Source: Stenopsyche tienmushanensis
Lineage: Eukaryota; Arthropoda; Insecta; Trichoptera; Stenopsychidae
Reading direction: 5' to 3'
DNA: 64,000 nucleotides
NCBI GenBank assembly: GCA_008973525.1
Contig: WACJ01000060.1
Span: forward strand, 186,001 to 250,000
Part shown: piece by piece, positions 1 to 9,743 of the stretch
Numbering within the stretch: the first letter of the stretch is position 1
Layout of the letters: each line of letters starts with the position of its first letter
Made by a program: the position numbers and the translations under genes
Notes under the pieces: model-generated
The model's database searches: none
What the model was told of the DNA's origin: nothing
What the model saw: only the letters and a program-made list of their open reading frames with translations

Positions 1-1533
1 CATTTTTCGACGGGATGATTCAGAGCCGAGATCGTGATATGCAAACACAATTCGCTCACAACAAATTGATACTTAATTTTTTAATTAATGCAACATTTAC
101 GACAGGAATAAAGCCTTTACGATGAGATCGCACCGTATTAAATGATCGAGAAATCATATCGTTATGAGCGTTCTTTACGATGCTCTAAATTACGGCAGGA
201 CTTCGCCTTATTTACGTCGTGAAAACTTTTACAGGTCATAACAAGAGCACTATTTATTTACTTTTTAATAAAGGGGGCAAAATGGCCAGATCCTTCCGCG
301 CCGATAAGTTGAGTTGCCCATTGCGAGAGGTTGTAATTAAAGGTAGCAATTAAAACAATGTTTATGAGTGGCGATAAAATCGTCAGGGTAGATGCAGATC
401 TGCTACATGAATCTTATCTCCGAACGGCAATTTTTGCCCGTACAAATCACCTATGCAACATTGCGTATATGCAATGGCAATACATATTCTGCTAAAGTGC
501 CTATAAATTTTGAGATAATTGCACTGTACTTTTCCCCATTGATAAATCTAACAGGATGTTTTGCAAGAAACTATTTTCGAGCGGAATATCAAATTTGCAA
601 CATATTTCATTTTGATCCCATTATGAATATACATTTAAGCATTTCATAACACTTTTAATCACAGTAATAAAACGCGATTTACAACAAAAAGCACATTGAC
701 AATTAGAATCTGTCGACTTTATGAACTTACAGGTACGCGCCTTTGAAATGTATGAAACTGCAATACGCAGAAGCACAATGGTGTATTATATTGCATAAAA
801 CCAGGCGTAAAAATTTATCATTTTCATACAAACTTTTATATCTTATTTTGAATCATCTAAATACACGATATTTTTAAAATAGCAATACAATTACAAATTT
901 TATTTAATTGGCTATATTAAAAGTTATTATTTCATTATGGTTATACTCCGACATCTTTATTTTGTAATCGATCATATCAAATAATCATTAATTCTATTGA
1001 AACTTGTGTGCTTTATAAATTTGTATTGCTAATGCTTCATTCTGTTACCTTTTTTAATGAGCGTAACAGCTTCCACATTTTAAGAAACAGGTTTCGCGAC
1101 ACTTTTTTACAAAGCATTCCTGTCATACAGAACATATATCATAATATGCAAACCAATTTTTCATATTATAGTATTTGAATATATTCAATACCTAATAGTA
1201 TTATAAATATTAATATATAATTTTAAATGGATTTATTGACTAATTGTTTTCATTGCACACAGAAAATGTAAGATCATCTGAATTATGTACTTTAATTTCC
1301 AAAAGTGCAAGATCAACGCGCAATATCCACCAATAGCTTGGAGCAGTGAGTGAACATAAGAAGCAAAGATCTGTTCAGATCATGATTTGGTCCTTAGTAA
1401 ATATAAAGTTAACTTGAAAGAGAAAGTTGCATTTGAATGAAATCCATTTTTCTAAGCTCGAATCAGAAGAGCTAGTATTTTTTTTTAATACATAGATTCC
1501 AAATTTGTACAATAATTTATATCGGATAAATAT
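1..1533. other. AT-rich noncoding stretch
   Basis: No convincing coding sequence is seen. An 85-codon open frame near 392-649 has no recognisable motif and no coding-like codon use. Runs of A/T and scattered ATAAT/TTTAA words dominate. Confidence 0.6.
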
Positions 1534-1580
1534 ACGAGGGCGATTCAAATACAACCAGGAATTTTGCTGTATAAATTTAT
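1534..1580 (+). repeat. mariner-like terminal sequence (possible)
   Basis: A TA dinucleotide is followed by cgagggcgattcaaatac, which has the look of the 'cgaggg-ttcaa' ends of some insect mariner elements. No partner inverted repeat or transposase for it was found nearby, so this may be an orphan end or chance. Confidence 0.25.
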
Positions 1581-1677
1581 TAGCGATATATAAAAATACA
1601 AATAGAGTATCTTATTTTTCTCCGTACTTCCCTTTATTCCCTTCAATCTTTCCTAGAATGAGCTGACCGAGAAATAT

Positions 1678-1927
1678 TTGAAAGGAGTAAGGAAGAATGT
1701 ATGGCCGGAGCTAAGAATGTCGCCACAAAAGAATCCATTGTTGATGTCGACGAAATTGTTAAGCTAACTAATGAAACAGGCTTGGATAATATAAATTCGT
1801 GAAATATTGAAGAACTATTGCATATTACAACTGGTAACAGTCTTTGTAATGACGATATTATAGAGTTAGTAGGACTAGAATTGCTCAAACTTGACGAAAT
1901 TAGCGTTTTTATAAATGAGGAGTAATA
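1678..1927 (+). pseudogene. pogo/Tigger-type transposase C-terminal fragment
   Basis: Reading the plus strand with one frame change gives a block LKGVRKNVWPEL followed by SIVDVDEIVKLTNETGLDNI, then (after an in-frame TGA) NIEELLHITTGN and DDIIELVGLELLKLDE before a stop near 1925. A tryptophan-containing 'K-x-WPE' segment followed by an acidic helix, then 'EELL...ELx-LE', is the usual C-terminal tail of Tigger/Jerky-type transposases of the pogo group, downstream of the DDE domain. The DNA-binding helix-turn-helix and catalytic parts are not visible upstream. The premature stop and frame change mark it as dead. The family call is inferred from motif order only. Confidence 0.55.
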
Positions 1928-2148
1928 AAAAGGAGTATAGCCACTATATCGGAAATCATGGAATAGTTTATACAAAATTATTTAAATTTTAATATGAAAA
2001 ACCATTGATGTGATTAGTGTTTCTTTTCGAGAATAATTTCTCGAAAATATGCAAAATTAAAAATTCTCATTTCTTAAGAAATTTTCTCATTTTTGAGAAA
2101 TATCAGAAATATTTTTTTAATTAATAGTTTTTAATGAATAGACTTTAA

Positions 2149-2611
2149 CCTTTTGAGGAGTGAGCAAATTTAAAATCGATGAAGTCGTTGATGCCATAAT
2201 CGCTTTACACCGATTACTTTCTGACTGCTCCTATCAGCGTAAGACAATCTTCAATTCGAGGCGGAGTCAATTGTAAATAAACACTGTTGATAGTAGACAA
2301 GATCACGTCATTTCTTTACATAAACATTTTTTTTTAAATACTTTAAAATACTACCGAGTTTTAAAATATTCGGTAATTTCTTTGCGTAAACAAATAACGC
2401 ACTTGAAATCGAAATCATTATTAGTCGATAAATTTGGGCTAACGATCTATACAATCGTGCGATGTATGCGGGGAAGATCTCCGTCTCTGTCTCCCGAACT
2501 GCGCTACGTTCTCTTTCTGTCTCTGTCTGTCTCCGAGCTCAATGTACAAGAGTGATCTTTCAAATAAGTGGAGGGAGAGTCCCAGGCACTGAGACAGTAC
2601 TCCTTTAGGGG
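2149..2611 (+). mobile_element. piggyBac-like MITE, copy A
   Basis: A 463-bp unit begins ccttttgaggagtgagc just after TTAA (2145-2148) and ends gtactcctttagggg just before TTTA. The two ends form imperfect terminal inverted repeats, and TTAA flanks with CCCT-type ends are the signature of piggyBac-superfamily insertions. The same internal blocks recur at 4627-6172, 9205-9574 (inverted) and 62257-62645: the aataaacact segment, the acgatctatacaatcgtgcg segment and the tccgtctctgtct segment. There is no transposase, so it is non-autonomous. Confidence 0.65.
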
Positions 2612-2794
2612 TTTATAGATTACACCCACATTTTATAAGCGGTGAAAGATTATTTAGAATACGATGTTGAATATGTTGTTTGTAGTTTTAAGGTAAAACA
2701 GATGTGTATTAATAGTTTATTTGGAAGATTATGCGATATTATTTTTTATTTTAAATGATGATTTAAAAATTGTTGCAAATTAAATTACTCACTC

Positions 2795-3030
2795 ACGAGC
2801 ATCATTGCACTACTTTATTAATCGCCTCAGTATTTACTCTTTTTTGAAAGAGTCTTTGAAATCCAGAAAATCTGGTTAAACCTGGATTGGGACGATCGAT
2901 TGAAAATATTCATATTTCCGATTTCCTAAATTTGTCGGTACGGTGATATTTTTTCTCTTCACAATCTGATTTAGAATCCGAACCTTTACAGTAAGAATCC
3001 AGGATGTAAATCACTATAACAACATTAAGT
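2795..3030. repeat. dispersed repeat family 1, copy 1
   Basis: This segment aligns with 33210-33415 through shared anchors in the same order: tcgc-tcagtatttact, atatttccgatt, then ccagga(t) near the end. Similarity is diverged with small gaps. No coding potential or terminal repeats are evident, so the class is unknown. Confidence 0.5.
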
Positions 3031-4500
3031 TATGTTTTTTAAAGAGTTATTTTCAATTATCGTAAAATCATTGAGAAATCAGTATCCCTAGATGTGATGT
3101 CTTGCTATTAGTACGGGATGCAGTGATCGAAAACGTGCACCCATTTCTACAAAACCAATTTTTGTTTCAATCAGTATTTATACAATGTAAATCAGAAAAG
3201 TTACAGTCAGTCGTTGAGTATATTAACAATTTTCGAAACTTGAATAATTGCACATACAATTGGCATTAAACTAAATTCTAGGAAGCTGTTTTTTTGTCTA
3301 CAAGTAGTTTACGTTGGTTGTTGTTCAAAAAACGTCATCTACTTTCAATATAAGGTGGTTAGGTTAGGTTAGGTAATTTCGAAAAACTATCATAGATTGT
3401 TCGGTAAGTGTTCATTTGTAACATTTGGTCTGGCGAATCCTATTATTTCTTGAAATAGTTGGATGCTTGTTATATACATATGAGTCAGAATACAATTTTT
3501 ATCATCAATTACATGTGTTTGTCTTTGAATTACTAATACTTTGTGTGACAAAGTCGCGTTTTGTTCGAACAAGTTTCGAAATCGATTCGAATATCTGCTA
3601 CAGCAGGCTGCTTCTAAACGAACAAGAGTGGACGTTTAAAATGGCATGAGAATATCACAATTCCTCGAAAAAACGAATTAATCATTGTTCAACAGAGTCA
3701 TGTATGCTCGGAAGAAAAATGCCCAGCAGAATGATTCACATTCATCTTCATAGCACGTACACATTCGCACGAGTCATCATAATGATAACGCCATTACTCC
3801 TTGGCCAGGTATGTCATATTTTTTCCGCACATAATTTATATATTTGTCAACACGGCTCGGATTATATGGTCCCGGTAAAAAATATGATTTATCAACGCAG
3901 TGGGTAACAGGTGAAAACAAACACATTATTTTATTGTGTTCTTCTTCGAGTGTGTTGTTTCAATTTTTTGTTGGCGTTCAAGACGCGGACGTCGTCGCTC
4001 GCCCGCGAACATATAAATATTCCGGGAAGCGTGTGTTTCATAAAAAAGTCAACATGTTAAGAAATTACCATGCTACAAGAAATGTGCTGTTTTTTAACAG
4101 AATGGTCAGTTTAAAATGTCAGCTCCCTGCTGTTAAATAAACAAATATCGCTTGTTTCTCTATGCGAGCCGACTGGCCGAGCTTTGTTGCGCCTCTGGAC
4201 TACAAAAAAGGGTTGAGTTGCATAATAACTTATTTAAGTGTGAGACCTATAAACTATTTTATTGTTGATTTCAAATTAAATGAGAATTAAGTGCTATGAA
4301 TGCAATTTAAGCTGAGAGTAACTGAAGATATGTCAGAGCAATGTTAAGTGTTGGGAATAAAGAACGTACTGCTATTTATGGCCATTCATTAGCATTTCTG
4401 CATTTGCAATAGCTTTTTTTGCATATAAACGAATACCATTGAAATTTTGTTCCACAAATAATAGCCACAGACGTAAGAAATATTAACATTTAAGAATACT
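3031..4500. other. noncoding stretch with short open frames
   Basis: Holds the TTAGG run listed separately and overlapping 60-98-codon frames at 3390-4140 with no recognisable motif. The segment around 3970-4040 (gcgttcaagacgcggacgtcgtcgctcgc) is locally GC-rich, but no gene can be supported. Confidence 0.5.
3357..3374 (+). repeat. short TTAGG (insect telomere-type) run
   Basis: ggttaggttaggttaggt contains three consecutive TTAGG units. TTAGG is the canonical telomeric repeat of most insects. Three units is short enough to arise by chance in AT-rich DNA or to be a repair scar. Confidence 0.6.
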
Positions 4501-4504
4501 TTTA

Positions 4505-4622
4505 CCCTCTTAGGGTCGGGCGTCGATATATCGTCGTTGACAACAATTGCGAAAAGTGCCAATACTGATATAATGACGTATACGCGATGGTGCTTTACTA
4601 TTTGAATAACAAGAGAACTGCC
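4505..4622 (+). repeat. block E, piggyBac-end-like repeat
   Basis: Begins ccctcttaggg and runs to the TTAA at 4623. It is close to 90% identical by eye to the reverse complement of 9411-9510, where the block is directly preceded by an intact TTAA (9511-9514). In both places it lies immediately next to the left end of the copy A/B family, in the same relative orientation. Confidence 0.6.
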
Positions 4623-4827
4623 TTAACCCTTGGTGTAGTAAGTTAATTTAAAATCATCATAAACTTAGATGCTATATTTGTATGTCCGCCACTTTTCATC
4701 CGTACAAATCCACTTATTTGTCAGGATCGTCGCAACGTGTATGAAGCGTGTGCATAATTAAATAAACACTCTCGATAGCACACAATATTCGATTATTCAT
4801 TCAAGTAAACATAAAATATACACTTAA

Positions 4828-5952
4828 CTCATTAGTGGCACAGGTGTCCACATGGACACACAAATTTTGTACTCGGTGTGCCACGGTTATTTTTTTGTTT
4901 CAAAATTTTGTTTTTTTCATTTAATACGTATCATCACCTTAAATCAATATATTTTATGTACTTTCAATTCAAATATTACTTTTACTTTCTTAGAAAATAG
5001 CTGTGTCCATATGGACACGCTTGCCACTTAAGGTTTGTTTTTAATTTTTACCAAGAATTATTAAAATGTATTAAAATTTTGTTATATTCATAAATCTTTA
5101 TTTCTATTAAATGTTTACAGTGTAATAATGTTCAAAACATGTATTACACAGTTCAACATCACATTTTCCACACTGAGTTCGAACTTCCGAAGTTTTTTTT
5201 TTTACAATAAAATCCAGCACATCGTCTTTTTTTTTGATTATCTTGATGAAATTCTTTTTTTCGTCAAATTGCCTGTGATTTAAATTGTCGATAGTTCCAC
5301 CACAACCCTCATCTCCCGAATCTTCATCTGTTAAAACTGCAGGATCTGGTGGTGCTATAAATAAATCATATTCGGTAACGTGTTCATCATTGCTAGCCTC
5401 ATATAGTGCATCTAATGCATTTTTCTTGCAACATCATTTTACATATCCAAAAAAATGTATAACAATAATAATAATGAATAAAAAAGAATACTTTAAAAAA
5501 AATATGTAAAAAAATTTAGTGCTAAGTGGCACACGTGTCCGTATGGACACATTGAATTTGAATACTCAATATACTAAAGATAAACAAATTTTTTATGATC
5601 TTTAATTACATTAATGTAAACTATATATGTTTACAATTCATTTAATAAAAGAAACATTATTCTCACGTATCAATGTTATCATAAAAAAATGCTTGCCTAG
5701 AATTTGAGTCCATGTTTTCTTGTCGATAAAATATAACGCACTTCGAAATCAGATATTAATTTAATTGAATTAACTGGATCGCTAAAATGACTTCTGTGAG
5801 AAGCAACAAACCTTTGTCAACTGATATATGTAAAAAAAAATAATTATATATATCAATTGACAAATTTATGAGTAATCATTTGCAACAATAAATGTGTGTC
5901 CATATGGACATCTGTGCCACTAACGTTAGTAATTGGGTCTGGCACTAACGAG
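4828..5952. mobile_element. nested piggyBac-like element with internal deletion
   Basis: Flanked by TTAA at 4824-4827 and 5953-5956, with terminal inverted repeats ctcattagtg / ctcgttagtg. It sits inside copy B of another piggyBac-like family, so it inserted later. Four copies of a 27-bp motif (AGTGGCAC then palindromic gtgtccatatggacac) occur at about 4834, 5003, 5525 and 5896, alternating in orientation. On the minus strand it encodes the fused N- and C-terminal ends of a piggyBac-type transposase (see 5107-5433); the DDE core is absent. Confidence 0.7.
5107..5433 (-). pseudogene. piggyBac-type transposase, N-terminus fused to Cys-rich tail
   Basis: An open frame of about 108 codons runs without a stop to the TAA at 5107-5109. 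Its first half reads EYDLFIAPPDPAVLTDEDSG then GGTIDNLNHRQF, the acidic N-terminal segment seen in PGBD-type piggyBac transposases. About 30 lysine-rich residues later it ends TQCGKCDVELCNTCFEHYY, the C-terminal Cys-rich metal-binding domain (CxxC...CxxCF) that binds the element's ends. The catalytic RNase-H-like core of several hundred residues is missing, with no frame break at the junction. A TGA lies just upstream of the frame; two ATGs at 5432-5437 are in another frame, so the start is lost or frameshifted. It cannot transpose, but it keeps the DNA-binding module. Family call is from motif order. Confidence 0.65.
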
Positions 5953-6239
5953 TTAAAATCGATTCATTATATCATTGACACATCATTATTATTCGATAAA
6001 TTTAGGTTAACGATCTATACAATCGTGCGATGTATGCGGGGAAGCGCTCCGTCTCTGTCTCTCAAACTGCGCTACGTCTGTCTCTGTCTGTTTCCAAGCT
6101 CAATGTACAAGAGTGCTCTTTCTGAAAAGCGGAGGGGAGATGCCAAGCCCTGGCACAGTACTCCTTTAAGGGTTAAAGGGTGAACTATTTTCATAGAATG
6201 TTATATGAAACTCCTATTTAATAGATGCGTTTATTTTGA

Positions 6240-6425
6240 AGAAATAACTTAATGTACAATTGCATCAGTGAGTCGAAATCTAAATGGCATCGTACCAAGC
6301 GTATTAGAAAGATCTTGAATAGTATCATCGATTGAATAGAGAATGAAATATAAAAAATAGGTTCAAAGACAATATTTCTACCAGTGATTCGATTATGCTT
6401 ATGGCACATACTAAAATATTATCTC
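6240..6425. repeat. dispersed repeat family 2, copy 1
   Basis: Matches 44475-44645 in order: (a)caattg...cagtgag, gttagaaagatctt-like (tattagaaagatcttga), atcatcga-tgaatag, aaaaataggttcaaag, and tactaaaat. No coding content or terminal repeats are recognised. The copy starts about 65 bp after the end of the piggyBac-like copy B. Confidence 0.55.
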
Positions 6426-8892
6426 AATTTGATATTCACACGAATCATTTGTATTTTAGCAGGTAACGCTACATGGGATTATCATTTACTTTAGACAAAG
6501 TATTTCATTACAACATTCATTTTGTAATAAATTTTTCAGAATGCTTTATACTACATGTTCTATATCAAACTCTAATCAAACAATCATTTTTCTTACTTGC
6601 AAATATTGGCTTAAAAAATTGAGTTCCCCGATTTTCTAATGATGTATAATAGATATTGGCATTCTTAAAATTACATTCTTACTTATTCCAATGATATTTT
6701 TTATCAAATAATCTCTTAATCATTCATGAAATTATAGAGCAAAAACCGGATTTTTTCTATTTTTTTTTACAGAGAAGGACGCTTTCATCAAATGCAGAGG
6801 AGGATCTTTCAAAGTGTTAATCCTGGCTTAGGGGCTGAAATTGATGTTTCATTTAAAAATAGTTACTGTGTATTTGTGTACCTTTCATCGTCGTAAAATA
6901 TGAATCTTCGATCGTAAATTGATGATTCAATTATTATATCAACATAGAATTGCATAAAATAATCGGCAGCCATATGAGCATAGTTCATGCGGCATACAAA
7001 CGCCTATTCTGTTCAATTTAAAAAAGTATCAATAATCAATGAAGACTATAGTTTTTTATAATAATTTCTCACTCATTTACTCAGGATCTGATATAATTGC
7101 TGATCTCTATAGGTTATCATTATATTTTGAAAGTTGTTTCAAGAAAAATCCGTTTTTTTTTTAAATATTTCTAATACTGTTGACAGCTGAAGAAATTCAA
7201 ACCAGGATGCTTTTTTTTAGTAAATATCCTATCCTATACTCTATCATCCTCAATATTCCAAAATGATAAAAATATTGGGGTACCAAAAATCTTTTTATCG
7301 ACATTTTGATTAAATATTATTTATATATTTATAAACATTTTGCAAAGTTGAAACGGATGTAAGTTTTGGGTCTTTGAAACCAAAGCTTTGACAGCGGTTA
7401 TCCGAATTCAAAGGATGACACGAATAGATTAGAATTGAAATCGTACAACATGGACTCATTGAATTAATTGAAAACTTGAAGACTTCCAAGAAGAACTTAT
7501 TCGCATGGAAACCGACGTACTAACGAAACAGAAACTTGACATGGCAGTTTCGGCGAAAAGTTTTGCAAATATTCTGAATGCAGCTGGCGAAATTTACTCA
7601 GCTTGATTCGAGCTGAGATTGCAACAAAGTTGTAACCAATCGTTGTATGTTTTGTATCTTAAGACCGATTATCTTTAAAATGGACGAAATGGAATTCAAA
7701 AACATGCTTTTGATATTTGAATTTTATCGCGTGTAAATAAGGCCACATAAATATTGTTTAATATAAGAAAAAGTAAATAAGCATAAAACTGAAGGATTTA
7801 TCTTCATGCAAATGAAAGGCATTAATGTCGTTATATGGTTGTTTATGTATAAAAATATAGTCTAACTAAGGCTCATCTTGGATTTATATTCGTAGGGCAT
7901 CCGAGTAGGAATCGGATGTATCGTTCGCCTACTGCTACAACAATACACATTGACCATATAAATGGGTAAAAACATATTTAATGTAATTTATTGCCGAACA
8001 ACGAGCGTTATCGTTTCGTTTTATTTGACCCCGGGGTAAAGAAATGTGGTCAGTTTGACTCTGCGCCGCCCTTCAAACTATTTATTATTTTCCCAAGTTC
8101 ACAGACGTGGCGGTAGCTCATATTTTTATTTTCGGCCTGGAAAGGATAAAAGTTATGAACTAGTCTTAAAACATTATGGAGAGTGATAAAGTTGTAGTCT
8201 CTGCTTGAATCTTTAAGTACTTGCCGAGAGCCGATTTATGCGTACCCAAATCGAGACACGCACATTGATGGACTGCTGGGATATTCATTCACTACTGAAT
8301 AAACAATTTTATGAGATTTCTTTCAGCGGATTGATGTGACGTGATTCCAGGATGGATCTCATGCAAGTTTCATCAGCAGACATTCGAGGATATAAGAGGA
8401 AAATAATTTTTTCTCGCAAAAGGAAGCGAAATTGGCAATCACAAAGGACACGACTCCATGGTAATGCGAGGATATTCATCAACAACTTGTTCATTTTATC
8501 ATCATAATATTGCAAAAACTATAGAAACGGTTCAATATATTTTTATGAAAGTATGTGTATTTAATCCTAATGACGAAAGGCTTATTGACTTGCATTCAAA
8601 CACGCCACACAGAATAAATTGCAGCCTCATAAATATTTTATGAAAATTCCACGAAATTTTCTTTAAAATGTGCATAATTAAGTAAAAATATTTAAATATG
8701 TATTAATACGCATATAGCAATTAAAAATGTATCAACGTTCGTTATAATGACCGCTTTGATCAACAGATTGCATTTTATAATTATTTCTGGATATTCAATG
8801 GCTTTTCCCTAACCTTTATAAATCGATAAATATAACATATAAATACTAAAAAATATTTAATTTATTTTGATAGAAGTTTCAATTGAAATAGT
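6426..8892. other. AT-rich noncoding stretch
   Basis: I see no gene, RNA or element here. Open frames of 61-68 codons at 8309-8643 overlap on opposite strands and show no motif. Confidence 0.55.
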
Positions 8893-8933
8893 TACAGATA
8901 TTCGCCAATAGTGTTTATTGGCGAATATCTGTA
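8893..8933. repeat. perfect 18-bp hairpin
   Basis: Arms tacagatattcgccaata and its exact reverse complement are separated by the 5-nt loop gtgtt. The stem is perfect and the flanks do not continue the pairing. Too short for a typical pre-microRNA, and no target duplication was noted. Confidence 0.8.
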
Positions 8934-9061
8934 TTATTTGCACTGATGTGCTGCAGCGACGAAGGGATAGACGGTAGCCGCGCGCGAAAGCGTTAATAGT
9001 ACCAAGTTGTAATAAGGAATTGTCTGATAAAATAATTAAAGTTGTTATTGAACCTTATCGG

Positions 9062-9743
9062 ATTCTAAAAACCGGTCTTGAAAACTCGGTCTGTAGGCAA
9101 AAATTGGCACCATCAAAAACCGGTTTCTATCCCTGAAATCCGGTTTTGAATATAAAAATTACATTTTCATGATCTAAAAGTTGAGTTGTGTCGAGTTTCA
9201 GTGATTCATAAAGTGCATTGTTTATGTTTACGTAAAGAAATTACGGAATATGGTGTGCTATTGACAGTTTTTATTTATTTATGTACAAGCTTCATACGCG
9301 CTGCGTCGGTCCTGAAAGACAAGTAAATTTGTATGGATGATAAGTGCCGGACATACAAATATAGCTTCTAAGTTTATGTTGATTTTAAAATAGCTCACTA
9401 CTCTTGCTATTCAAATAGTAAGGCACTATTGCGTATACGTCATTATATCAGTGTGGCACTTTTTGCAATTATTGTCAACGACAATATATCAACGTTCGGC
9501 CCTAAGAGGGTTAAACTATCCTTGAATGTTATCTATGTGTATGATGATTTAATGTTACCTCACTACTCAAAGGGTTAATAAAGATATATCCTAATCTCTC
9601 GGCAGAAATAAATTTTGAAGAGGAGTGTGTAGAAATAGTTGAAGAAAAATCGGTATAATTTTAATATTACCATAATTTTAATTTTTTATTACTTAAAATC
9701 GAAAGCCGGTTTTGAAGAACTTCGGTTTTTCTATAAGCCCTAG
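9062..9743 (-). mobile_element. hAT-type element, interrupted
   Basis: The right end reads ccggttttgaag...ctataagccctag, the inverted form of the tagggctt...aaccggtttt ends typical of a hAT group. The left part (9066-9180: accggtcttgaaaactcgg, tccggttttgaatata, attttcat) matches the hAT end at 15684-15810. The middle (about 9181-9578) is a piggyBac-like composite that inserted into it. No transposase is visible, and the 8-bp target duplication was not resolved. Confidence 0.5.
9205..9574 (-). mobile_element. piggyBac-like MITE, copy C plus block E
   Basis: On the minus strand, after TTAA at 9575-9578, it starts ccctttgagtagtgagg. At 9510 a second end, ccctcttagggcc, begins after another TTAA (9511-9514) and continues as block E. 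Left-part sequence of the copy A/B family follows: aaaatcaacataaacttag, tttgtatgtccg, then aataaaaactgtcaatag. The 3' half of the family (CT-rich block) is missing, so this copy is truncated near 9205. It lies inside a hAT-type element. Confidence 0.55.

Larger units (their letters stand above)
4627..6172 (+). mobile_element. piggyBac-like MITE, copy B (interrupted)
   Basis: Starts cccttggtgtagtaag after TTAA (4623-4626) and ends gtactcctttaaggg... before TTAA (6173-6176), so both target duplications are intact. Removing the nested element at 4828-5956 leaves about 417 bp, close to copy A. The right part shares acgatctatacaatcgtgcg and the CT-rich tccgtctctgtct block with copy A. It has no transposase of its own. 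Confidence 0.65.

Noticed and set aside
1643..1975. 110-codon minus-strand frame
   Set aside because: It is the antisense shadow of the pogo-type transposase tail read on the plus strand.
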